NCBI GenBank assembly: GCA_015179025.1
Contig: WHUX01000273.1
Span: 1-62,374 of the forward strand
Length of the DNA: 62,374 nt
Reading direction: 5' to 3'
From: Terfezia claveryi
Taxonomy: Eukaryota > Ascomycota > Pezizomycetes > Pezizales > Pezizaceae
How positions within the stretch are numbered: the first letter of the stretch is position 1; every line of letters begins with the position of its first letter. A program made the translations under genes and the position numbers. This document shows, one piece after another, positions 34,390 to 44,800 of the stretch. The notes below the pieces were generated by a model, which was not told the origin of the DNA, did no database searches, and saw only the letters and a list, made by a program, of their open reading frames with translations.

Positions 34390-34424
34390 TGTAGTGGCTA
34401 GGAAGTTATTTATGATAAAGGTAT
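34390..34424 (+). repeat. 5' LTR of 3E1, first 35 bp
   Basis: TGTAGTGGCTAGGAAGTTAT matches the LTR starts at 59438 and (minus strand) 59842. It is cut by copia and continues at 40225. Confidence 0.88.
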
Positions 34425-35045
34425 TGAAAGGTTACTATGAGCGGAGGTATCGCGGTAGTAATTACGGAGGTAGTAGCGGTGGACAGTAGTGCTATTAAGC
34501 AGAGAGTGGGAGCGAGCAGAAGGTTGAACTATGTCGAGAGAAGACAGTCTATTGAGTCTAATCGAGAAGTGTATAGAACTAGATACAGGAGTAGGAAGCT
34601 CGTATATAACGGTACGAGTTGAGGGTAAAGATCTAGTAAGAAAGTCTAAGTTACATAACCTAAGAATAGTATATCGTGCACATGTAAATGAAGAAATACA
34701 TAGAGGTGTGCGACTGAGACAGTAATATGAGTCAACGAATATAACAGAAAGTCATAGAAGTGATGATCGTTGAGTCATGACAACTGAAACAAGTAAGCAG
34801 TAACCTTAAGTAGTAAAGCAGCATCATGCAATGATAATAGATACTAAGTTAGGAAAGTAAGCAAAGATAATAAGAACATGTGAAACGACATGTGACCACA
34901 TGTGAAAGAAATAATACAGAAGTCCTTAATCGGGTAGCAAGTGTCCATATTGGGTATCAGCATGATGTAGAAGTAATCGTAAGAGAGAACGATGTATTGT
35001 ATGGAAATACTTAACTATATCGAAAGGAAATGATTATTTTCAACA
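34425..35045 (-). repeat. 3' LTR of copia element (621 bp)
   Basis: On the plus strand it starts TGAAAGGTTACT and ends GATTATTTTCAACA. I found no difference from 39604-40224. Short ORFs within it are identical in both LTRs and are not genes. Confidence 0.95.
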
Positions 35046-35058
35046 CCCCTTCTCACTT
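35046..35058 (-). other. polypurine tract of copia element
   Basis: The minus strand reads AGTGAGAAGGGG just before the 3' LTR. Confidence 0.8.
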
Positions 35059-35059
35059 G

Positions 35060-36696
35060 TTATCCCATGATTAATCCTTTGAGATAGGAGAACCGTGGAC
35101 CAGGAAAGGCCTTTGTACATATGTCCGCTGGATTGTGTTCACCAGGAATGTGCAACAGCGTGATAGTGCCGGAGTTAACGAGTTCGCGGACGAAGTGGTA
35201 AGCAACGTCGATATGCTTTGACTTATCGGAGATTCGAGGATTATGAGACAGGTCGATAGAGCCGTTATTGTCACAAGAGAGGGCAGAAGGAATATCTTTA
35301 ATAGAAAGCTCACTTAGTGCATTCTGAAGCCAAATTTGTTGTTTAGCAGCAGTAGAACCAGCAATGTATTCTGCTTCGGTAGTAGAGGTTGTCACGCATT
35401 TTTGTTTTTGTGATCTCCAGCAGATAGTACAAGAGGCGAGCTTGAAGATATATCCTGAGGTCGACCGTCGAGTGTCACGACATCCAGCAAAGTCTGAATC
35501 AGTAAATCCTTCGAGTGAAAGAGGTTGTCCGAGTTTGTAGGTCAAGGTAAGATCGCAAGTACCCTTAAGGTAGCGTAGGACTCATTTAACTGCTCCGAGG
35601 TGATCCTTCGATGGTTTGTGAGAAAATTGTGAGAGAAGAGTTACAGAGTAAGCCAGGTCAGGACGTGTTCCAATAACTGCATACATGAGTGATCCAACGA
35701 TTTGTTGATAGAGGGAGATGTCGGTAACCTCATCTTCATCTGTGCATTGTCGAAGAACGTGGTTCGAGTCAAGAGGAAGAGTGACGGGGTTGCAGTCCAT
35801 CATACCGAAACGTTCGAGAATCTTGTCGATGTAGGAGGATTGGGATAGTGTGATACTGTACTGAGAGTACTCAATTCGAATTCCTAGAAGCCAATGTAAG
35901 TTACCCATATCAGTTAACTTAAACTCTCGTTTGAGTGACTGTTTGGTAGACTTCATAATAGCTGAGTCTTTATATCCGAATAGAGTAATGTCGTCGACAT
36001 AAAGGGCGAGTATGATTGTGCCAGACTTATGGACGAAGACGCAGGGGTCAAAGGCACAAGCAGAAAAACCTATTGTCAGGAGGAAAGATGTTAATCGTCC
36101 ATACCACTGACGAGGAGACTGCTTTAATCCATAAATGGATCGGTTAAGTTTAGCACACATGCCGTCAATCCGGGTGCCTTCCGGGAGTTGCATGTAGATA
36201 ATTTCATTCAAAGAGCCGTAAAGGAAGGCTGCTTTGATATCCATTTGTTGAGGTTCCCATTGGAAGTGGGCAGATAAAGCAATAAGAAGGCGGAGAGAGT
36301 CGTATCGGACAACAGGAGAAAAGATTTCGTCGAAGTCTGTGCCGGGTTGTTGAGAGAAACCTTGAGCAACTAGACGAGCCTTGTACCGATCGATATTCCC
36401 ATTAGCATCTCGCTTAATCTTAAATACCCACTTGCTTCCAATAATATTCCTATCCTGTGGTGTTGGGACCACTTTCCAAACATCTTGATCCTTCATAGCT
36501 TCCAACTCGTCGTTCATAGCCTTTCTCCATTTTTCTTCATCAGGTGAATTAACAGCCTGTTTAAACGTTCGAGGTTCATCACCATGTTGTAAGACTAAAG
36601 CGATCAACACTTTATCTTCTTCATTGTCCTCATCAAAGACTTCAGGTGGGTCTTCGATTAATCTAGAACGACCATCAAACTGTATCTTTGTACCAA
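35060..36696 (-). pseudogene. pol: copia Pol, RT and RNase H part
   Basis: RT spans KWRKAMNDELEAMKDQDVWK through RYKARLVAQGFSQQPGTDF, with the YVDD active site at 35990-36001 (ALYVDDITLF). RNase H has TDSDFAGCRDTRRSTSGYIF, TTEAEYIAGS and DNNGSIDLSHNPRISDKSKH, so its acidic residues are present. Two faults are visible: a one-base frameshift near 36697 separates it from integrase, and an Arg codon (CGA) has become TGA near 35568. The frame ends ten bases from the polypurine tract. It is otherwise well preserved. Confidence 0.93.
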
Positions 36697-38745
36697 TTAT
36701 GGGACAATAGGAGCTTGTGCAGTTCCGAATTTGATTGGTTTAAAAACAGCTCGACCTGCCTTGGTAATGGTTGTAGGTCTAACTATTTTTCCACTAACGA
36801 TTCGGGTAAAGTTTCCATCGTTGGAGTCATCGGGTAAAGATTGTCGAAGGTCTTGAGGAAGTGAAGTAAGTGGTAAATATTCATCTCGATTTTGAGGTGG
36901 AGGAGGTAAGTGAACTTGTGGAGTTGGTTTGGATATAGGTCCAGGAGCTGGTGGAGGAGGTGATGACGTTGTAGTTGATGTTGAAGAAATAGGTGGTGAG
37001 GAAGTGATTGTGTCCGATGTTGTTTCAGTCGGATGGGAGAGGGTCATACCAGGGAACCATGCTTTATGAACGAGCGGGTGTCCCTTAAAATACCATTCTT
37101 CTGCTTGTTTTGGATTTCGTATACACCATTGTTGCCAGAGATATTCGTTTGGGAATTCTGAGCTAGTGTATGGGATTACTTCAAGTGGAGAAGTAGGAGG
37201 AGAAGCAGTATTCGTAGTTGGTGACCGTGATGGATTAGTCGAGTTAGATGTAGGTGGAGGTACCCCTTCTGGAGTTGTACTCGGTCCGAAAATGACATCT
37301 AGTGCTCGAACTGTATAAGTATGCTTTCTAGAAGGTACATGGACCTTATAGATAGCTGTGCTATTAGTATAACCAATAAATATACCTTTCTCAGCCCGTG
37401 GTAGGAGTTTACTGCCTGCAGGTCGTCGTTCCTCAGGTATGTGTATATAACATTCCTTACCGAAGGGTTGAAGGTGAGAGATGGTAGGTTTATTGCCGTG
37501 AAAGACCTCGTAGGGAGTCTTCCCTTTGACAGCACTATGAGGTGACCGATTTCGAAGATAGGTCGAAGTTGAGCATGCTTCAGCCCAGAATCTTTTGTCC
37601 ATATTCGTCAACATAGCCCTCATCATGTTCTGTATTGTTCGGTTGAAGCGTTCAGCTACTCCATTAGATTCATGAGAGTAAGGGGGCGTTAGTTCATGCA
37701 CGATGCCTTTTGACTTAAAGAACTGTTCAAGATCTTTGTTAACATACTCTCCACCATTGTCAGTACGAAACCGTTTAACATGGTGTGACGTTTGCTTTTC
37801 AACCAAGGTAACAAAGTCTTGGATTGATTTGGTTGAGTCGGATTTCTGTTTAAGGAAGTAGACCCAAGAAGCATGAGAGTAGTCATCAATAAGTGTGATG
37901 AAGTAGCTTGCTCCACCAAAAGAGGGTGTGGGGAGTTTACCACTAAGATCTGAGTGAATGAGTTCGAGAATATTGGAGGCATGAGATGTTGTAGACTTAG
38001 GGACAGAGTGAGTAGATTTGGCGAGTATGCATGGCTCGCAATGATAGTTATCAGGGGGTGTTGGGAGAATATCACCGTCAGAGTAGAGTTCTTTATGTTT
38101 GAGGACAGTAATGGCTTGATGACCGAATGACTGATGCCAGTGATCGATAGTTTTCCGAGAGGAAGAAACCAATGCCTTTTCATTTGACTCAATAATAAAC
38201 GGGAGACTTCCAACAAATTCCACCATAAATAACACAGAATCATTGCCTTTCTTCGTAACATAAAACCCGGAGTCCGTAGAAAAAGTGGAAAGACGAGATC
38301 GAACAGCATTCCAAGAAAACAGTGAGTGACCAAGAGAAGGAACATATCGAACATTGACAAGACGAACAGTGGAAGTAGAGCCGTTAGGGAGTAGACAGTT
38401 AAGAAGGACTGTCCCTTTTCCTTTAGCTTCGAGGAGATTATTGCCAGCTCCTTCTACAGTTCCACTATCCTCTGAAAAGTTCTCGAAGTGTCCTATGTCG
38501 TTGGTCATGTGAGCACTGCACGCTGTATCGAATTTCCAGATGGTTTTTCGGGATGGGTTACTGACGCTGAGAGCCTCATCCTTGGAGCTACCAGAGCTGC
38601 CAACGATAAGAGCCTGTTCCTTCTTATCTTCCTTCTTTTTATCCTTCTTCTTATCCTCATTTGACTTCTTCAACTTCTGGCACTTTTGCCATGTGTGACC
38701 TGTGTATTTACCGAGTTGATGCTTCTTGCAATAGGTGCATTCCAC
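36697..38745 (-). pseudogene. pol: copia Pol, zinc knuckle, protease and integrase part
   Basis: An open frame of 682 codons. It starts with an unusual knuckle, CTYCKKHQLGKYTGHTWQKC, with ten instead of four residues between the second Cys and His. Protease has KFDTACSAHMTND, with Ala replacing the usual Gly of the DTG/DSG motif. Integrase has the HHCC finger (ending CEPCILAKSTH) and the core residues in IHSDLSG, RTDNGGEY and ESNGVAERFNRT, giving D,D35E. A Pro/Ser/Thr-rich tail follows. The frame is lost near 36697. Confidence 0.93.
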
Positions 38746-39523
38746 ATCGGAGTCCTTGTTCTGTTGTTGTGATTGCTGCTGTTGAGGCTTGCCTTTCTTC
38801 TTGAAGGAGGCAGAGAGAGCAGTATCCCGTTTTTCGATTTCGGAACCAACAGAGAGGAGTCGTAATTTTGCATCGGCATATGTAAGGTCGGACTTAGTTG
38901 AGAGGTTGTCGACTATATTAGAGTGATGTTCGACGAGAAGGAGAGGAGGATATCCCTTTTGGCTTCGTCCTTATCAAGGAAAGTGCGGAGGGATTTGCGA
39001 TATTCATCTGAAGAGCCAGTGAGAGAGTAAAGTCGAGACCACTCAGTCTCATACTGCTCAATGAAGTCGGCGAAGGAGGTAGTAGGAGTGTAGGTTGAGG
39101 CTAGGTGAAGAGTGTGCGCAGTTGATGTACGAAAGAGAATGGAGTATCACGGTAATACTGGTCTTTGAGATGAGTCCAGATTTCGTGTGGTGAATCAAAC
39201 TTAGAGACGACCTTTAGTATAGGTTTGCTGATAACCTGTATTAGCATGAGGATAGCTTGATTTTCCATAGCTGCGAAGAGTTCTTTCTCTTCTTGTGTCG
39301 CATCTGTCGCAGGTTTAAGTCCTTCAATAACAAGTTCCTTACAACCCATGCCTCTCATAATCATCTTGACAGTATCAGCCCAGTCTTCATAGTTGTCTTT
39401 GCCGGTAAGTGACTCGATGTTGTCGAGTTTGACTGGAATAGGCTTGAAGTCTTTCGGTGGTCGGAAGATAGAGGGTACAGCCTTTCCTTTACCGCCAGAA
39501 CCAGAACCTGAACCGGATGCCAT
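38746..39523 (-). pseudogene. gag: copia Gag
   Basis: The ATG at 39523 opens MASGSGSGSGGKGKAV. The UBN2/gag-polypeptide region is recognisable (YEDWADTVKMIMRGM, EIWTHLKDQYY). A frameshift near 39115 moves the reading to another frame (FADFIEQYETEWSRLYSLTG), and a second one-base loss near 38940 moves it to the frame of the zinc knuckle. Both are probably simple indels, because three different frames are needed. Confidence 0.88.
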
Positions 39524-39588
39524 TGTATAGATATGTGTGGGAGGGAAGGTGAATGCGAGAAAGTTATCGAGTTGTCCTGAGCTATTCC

Positions 39589-39600
39589 GGGCTCATAACC
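39589..39600 (-). other. copia primer binding site for initiator tRNA-Met half
   Basis: Three bases inside the 5' LTR the plus strand reads GGGCTCATAACC, which equals the anticodon stem-loop of eukaryotic initiator tRNA-Met (CAU in the middle). The element RNA therefore carries the complement. Priming by an internally cleaved initiator tRNA half is established for Drosophila copia. Confidence 0.85.
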
Positions 39601-39603
39601 TAT

Positions 39604-40224
39604 TGAAAGGTTACTATGAGCGGAGGTATCGCGGTAGTAATTACGGAGGTAGTAGCGGTGGACAGTAGTGCTATTAAGCAGAGAGTGGGAGCGAGCAGAA
39701 GGTTGAACTATGTCGAGAGAAGACAGTCTATTGAGTCTAATCGAGAAGTGTATAGAACTAGATACAGGAGTAGGAAGCTCGTATATAACGGTACGAGTTG
39801 AGGGTAAAGATCTAGTAAGAAAGTCTAAGTTACATAACCTAAGAATAGTATATCGTGCACATGTAAATGAAGAAATACATAGAGGTGTGCGACTGAGACA
39901 GTAATATGAGTCAACGAATATAACAGAAAGTCATAGAAGTGATGATCGTTGAGTCATGACAACTGAAACAAGTAAGCAGTAACCTTAAGTAGTAAAGCAG
40001 CATCATGCAATGATAATAGATACTAAGTTAGGAAAGTAAGCAAAGATAATAAGAACATGTGAAACGACATGTGACCACATGTGAAAGAAATAATACAGAA
40101 GTCCTTAATCGGGTAGCAAGTGTCCATATTGGGTATCAGCATGATGTAGAAGTAATCGTAAGAGAGAACGATGTATTGTATGGAAATACTTAACTATATC
40201 GAAAGGAAATGATTATTTTCAACA
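39604..40224 (-). repeat. 5' LTR of copia element (621 bp)
   Basis: This is the partner of 34425-35045. The family 3 LTR resumes at the next base with AAAGGTAATAGC. Confidence 0.95.
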
Positions 40225-40294
40225 AAAGGTAATAGCAAAAGTTATTTTTTTAGCTTAGTTTGTTAGCCTCACTAGAAAGGTGGTATATTATATA
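40225..40294 (+). repeat. 5' LTR of 3E1, second piece
   Basis: AAAGGTAATAGCAAAAGTTA onward matches 59464-59520. It is cut by the solo-LTR-like element at 40295. Confidence 0.88.
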
Positions 40295-40927
40295 TGTAAA
40301 GTAAGGCAGCGTGCTTCATAACTAACTCTCTACTGCCGGGCGGCAGTACTAGAGTTTACTATAGCAAACTATAAGTGCACGGAACCTATAGCTTCTGTTT
40401 AAGTATATCTTGCTGTATATATTCTATTATCACTCTAGTTGTAGAAGATAGGCCCGACCGGCCTATAACTTGTTATTGAAACATAGAGGGAGATGGGCCC
40501 AAACGGGCCTAGAATATAATAGCTCAATGCTTTATTATTGGTACTATACTGTTTCTGTTTCTATTACTGGCTTGAACTCACTTGAACTCTCCTCCAACTG
40601 AAGGGAATTTAGGGGACTATATACTGTCCAGAGTGGGGCAGTGCTGGGGCAGTGCTGGGGCAGTGCACCATCATCTGACCCATTACATGATTTGAAATCA
40701 ACATAATAGAAACTGCCAGAAACTACTAGGAAATAGAACTACAAGTATCGCGTGACCCTTCCAATGAGTCACGCTTATTACTATAATGAAATACATGAGT
40801 TACTATACCTTTATTATCATCTGCCAGCTGACGCTGGCGGCCTGATAATATCTTATTCCACTAGGTTAAAAGTAAGTATGTAACGGGAGTTACATTTCTT
40901 TGGGAAATGGAATATAACTTCCTTACA
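40295..40927 (+). mobile_element. solo-LTR-like or TRIM element S1 (633 bp)
   Basis: The ends are TGTAAAGTAAGG and CTTCCTTACA, an imperfect inverted pair of the TG...CA type. Flanks are ATATA and ATGTG, which differ only by two G to A changes and would be a 5-bp duplication. The uninterrupted LTR in 3E2 runs straight through this point. A second copy lies inverted at 58650-59291. It carries three GGGGCAGTGCT units at about 40637-40669 and GGGCCC motifs, with no ORF. It is most likely a solo LTR of a family not otherwise present here. Confidence 0.82.
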
Positions 40928-41363
40928 ATGTGGGGGAATTCTTGTACTTTAACACACTCATTAAGAAATATACACATTGTTTTTACGCACACAAGCAAAG
41001 TGCTAGAATCTTTACTGTATTACTTTAAGACAATTGATAGCCAGCTTCGTATACTGCTGTCGATTGTCTTTTACTTTTTCTTGAAACTTTACTTTATCAC
41101 TTACCTATGTTAAGACACGTACTGAGTCTTAAGAATTACTTTTCTCTCATTGAGATTAATCCTTGCTCATAGAATTTTTGCTTATCGTATAAATACTCTG
41201 CGATGATTCTATAAGATACCAGTGGATTCCACTAGCTCATTCAACTCTCCGGAAATCTAAAACAGTAATAGTTATTCTGACTATTTGTGATCTTCATGTT
41301 GGTCCCTTCGACCGGAGAGCTGAGACAGTAGGATGATTGGACTTCTATAGAATTGTTAGAACA
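40928..41363 (+). repeat. 5' LTR of 3E1, third piece (end uncertain)
   Basis: This matches the 3E2 LTR to about 41155 (CATTGAGATTA). Beyond that no second copy is available because both 3' LTRs are truncated. I place the end at the AGAACA at 41363 because LTRs end in CA; the true end may differ by tens of bases. Confidence 0.5.
41188..41195 (+). promoter_or_regulatory. TATA box in the LTR of 3E1
   Basis: TATAAATA is followed by CTCTGCGATG, about where an LTR promoter is expected. Confidence 0.55.
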
Positions 41364-41865
41364 TACGTATCGATATCACTCCAAAATTTAGTACAGAAGG
41401 AGGGGAATCGAAAAAAACCCCTTTTTGCCATGATTTTGAGTGCAACCCTTACGTTAAAGCCATTGGAGGCTTTTCTGGCTTTTGCGGCTTTTGCGGCTTT
41501 TGTGGCTTTCATGGCTTTTGTCTCTGTGTATTTGTCCCTATTCTTTGTTTTTTGCTTGTAGCGCACCCAACTCAAAAATAAGGAAAAAGAGGGAGGTGTC
41601 AAAATAATTGGCTTTGTACTCAGAATTTTATATAGAATAGCTGCCTAAAAAAGCATAAGAATGGGGGAAAATCGAGCAGAAAGAAAAGAAAAAGAATCAA
41701 CAGAAGACACTTAAACTTGAACATACACATATCATACATTTTCATGAGTTGAATTCCCACAGTCAGAATTCTCGAAAGCAAGCATTTTACCCTCCATTTT
41801 ATCACACACGTAGAGAGTCCTATGTGTATAATACCTTATCTTCACCTACCAAAATCAAGAAAGCC
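41364..41865 (+). other. leader of 3E1 with a 9-bp tandem repeat
   Basis: This is the interval between the presumed LTR end and gag ATG. It holds six GGCTTTTGC-like units (41468-41521). A canonical TGG primer site was not found. Short ORFs on both strands here are not convincing. Confidence 0.55.
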
Positions 41866-44800
41866 ATGGAATCAAAGTCACAGGCTTAGAATGTTCCACA
41901 GCAATCTATGTTAGCTAATGCTTTTTCGCTGTTTCCCCTTCTATTTTAGTTAGGATCTCCATATTTTGATGGCACTGATATTAATGATTTTTTGGCATAA
42001 TGGGAGGGATTAACAATAGATTGGACTAACTCATAGCATATCAAAAAAGTTCCTCTCTATTGTGAGAAGATGATTGGTAAGTATATTAAGACACTAGATT
42101 CATATATGGCTGGGGAAAGTTGGGACAATTTCGTGGTCACGCTTAAAGTAGAGTTTAAGGATGATGACAATGAGCAAATCAGGAATACGGAAACGTTCCA
42201 ACAGAATCTCATCCAGAATATGAGAAAAGAAAAGGAATCTTCGGTGTCAGCTTATAGGATGTTCATTTTTGAATTCACGGAGAGATCGAATCTTCTAGTG
42301 AATAAGCTTGTACTTAATGAACATATGCGAGTATTTATGTTTTTGCAGGCTTTTTCTGACAAAATAGGAGATAAGCTTTACAAATGATGCAAAATTGACA
42401 TTGATGATACAGATTCAACTACGACTATCTGGCCAGAGCTAAAAAAGGAGGCATTGAACATATGTACAAAGTATGACTTACAGATAAGCTAGCTGTGAAA
42501 GGCCAAGAAGCAAATAGAGATGAACCCTTCAGTGAAGAATCTCCTAAAGCTAAGAGAGGAATTGAAACCAAAAATAGAGAGTAAGAGTCGTATGAAGGCC
42601 GAGCCGCTAGGTGAGGTAACGAAAATGATGAAGGATCTCCAACTGAGTAACATGGAAGCTTAGAAGAAGTTGGAAACTGACATTGCATTCCTGAAGAATG
42701 CCTTTATGAAGACTCTACCACAGACAGCTCCCTATTACCCACCTCGACAATATGGAAATAGGGATTACCCTCTAAACCAGGCTGCATCATTAGCGAATCA
42801 AATTCGAGAATGTTATTGGGATGGTCAAATACATAGGAAGGAGAAGTGTCAAGACTTAAAGAAACCCATTGAGCATGGAGAAGTCTACCAAAGAGATCGA
42901 TTCACATATCTTGGACAGCAGGGTGTAGGAGATGAAGTTCTTATCCCTTTTCCGCATGAAGTTGAGGGAAGAATGAAGGTGCAAAAAGATTGGGTCCGAG
43001 ACTACCTAAGAAAAAAGGAAAGTGAGGTTTCAAAATCACAGTGTATTTTCTTAGAAGATCAGGAAGGTATTGATTGTAATGTCATTGAGGAAAGAATCAA
43101 TGGTGAACCAGTGGTCTTCAAAGCATCAAAAGAAGCATTGAATGCGGAGAAAAGAATGAGAGATATTGAAGATGTTGGGGAAAGCAATCGAAAATCGAAA
43201 CAACCTTTTAACTGTTCCATACCTCTGAGAATCCTGAAGCGTGAATAGAAGGATCAAAGCAAGGTTAATTCGAAGCAACCAAGACAATCTCATGATAAGC
43301 TATGGCCTACCTTGGAAGAAGAAGTAGATATTAAAGATCTTAGTAAAAGAACTCAGAATACACCTATACTAGAAGTAACTGTTCTAGAGCTTCTATCGAT
43401 TAGGCTAGAACTAATTCAACAATAGTTTGGCATTAAAAGAGTTCTACAGATCAAGGAAAAAGCAGACGAACCAGATGCCATGGCATTTACTGTTGGTTGG
43501 AAAGAGATGCTCAGAAAGCTATATGCATGTTCTTCCTTTAAGTGCAAGGGTAGAGTTGAAGGGATAGAGTATAAAATGCTAATAGATTCGTGAGTGGAGT
43601 TGTGTTTTATAAGGGAAGATAATTTCGAGGAGTTAGAATTACTCATTGATTTGGCTGTGGATTGGTTTATTGGAGCAGCAAACAATCAATGGATGAAGGC
43701 ATGTGGAATTTGTCATGATATTGAGGTAATGATCGGAGAGATATCAACCAAATATCAATTTTTTGTAATGGTAAACTTATTGCAGGACATAATCTTAGGA
43801 AGACCTTGGGAGAGGATGGTCAAGGTGAAGCATGACAATAGACATGATAGGAGTTATTATACTACGATATATAAAGAAAAAGGAAACGCGGTAACATTCT
43901 GCTCAGTTCCATTTCATTATGAATAAAATTAAAGTGAAGCCAAATACATGAAGGCTTGCCTAAAGGTCAATGGACAAGTTAACGATACTCCTAAGAATTC
44001 GGATGTTGAGTCTAATAACCTGGGATATGAGGTATGGGAGGAAGTTCAAGTTGATGAAAATAGGGATATTTTTACCTCAAAGATAGAAAAAGGGAAGCCG
44101 CCAAAGATTACGGAAGGAAAAGATGACATTTGCATAAAAAGCTTTACGCGAGTGTCATATTCACTTAAAAAGGTGGAAGGATGGACCCTATACAAGAGAA
44201 AGCAAGAAAAAATTCGCCCTGCTAATATTCTGCATAAAGGGGGATTAAAACCTGAAGTGTTAGAGAATTAGAAGGAACATCTTATAGGATATCCATTACT
44301 TGAAAATAAATACCCATGGACTATCTGTAAGTTTTTTTCTTTGAAAAGAGGGGAAAGGCTCACTCTGGATAGAATTACCAAGTTAAAGATTGGAGAAACA
44401 ATCATCGCAGAAGAATGGGATATTCTTATAAAAGTTTTCTTTAGTAGGGAAGTAGGAATTGCTTTTGATTTTACGGAGAAAGGGGTTTTCAAGTCTAAAG
44501 TCGAACCACCCCATAGAATTCCTACTATCGAACATGTACTATGGCAAGCTGCCAATTTTCGAGTCCCAAAAGCACTAGAAGAAGAGGTTATTGATATCAT
44601 GAAGAGGAAGCTTAAATGTGGGGCTTCGGAAAGATGTTGTAGTCTATACTGTAATCTCTGGTTCCTAGTAAAAAAAAAAGATACGGGATATTCACTTATC
44701 AACGCAGCTCAAAGATTGAATGCAGTAACCATTAAGGATGCAAGCTTGCCTCCATCTACGGAAGAATATAGTGAGGACTTCACTGGATTTCTATTGCTAT

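Larger units (their letters stand above)
34425..40224 (-). mobile_element. Ty1/copia element, 5.8 kb, LTRs apparently identical
   Basis: A complete copia element on the minus strand is inserted 35 bp into the 5' LTR of 3E1. Both 621-bp LTRs look identical, so it is the youngest insertion visible. In element orientation the LTR starts TGTTGAAAATAATC and ends TTTCA. AAAGGTA flanks both sides (34417-34423 and 40225-40231), with one extra T on the left. Domain order gag, protease, integrase, RT, RNase H defines Ty1/copia. It has three frameshifts and one nonsense codon. Confidence 0.95.

Noticed and set aside
34437..34725. Two short ORFs repeated at 39616-39904
   Set aside because: They lie inside the two identical copia LTRs and are duplicated only because the LTR is.
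36697..38745. Programmed frameshift between copia gag and pol
   Set aside because: Three different frames are needed and the shifts lie within domains, so simple indels are more likely.
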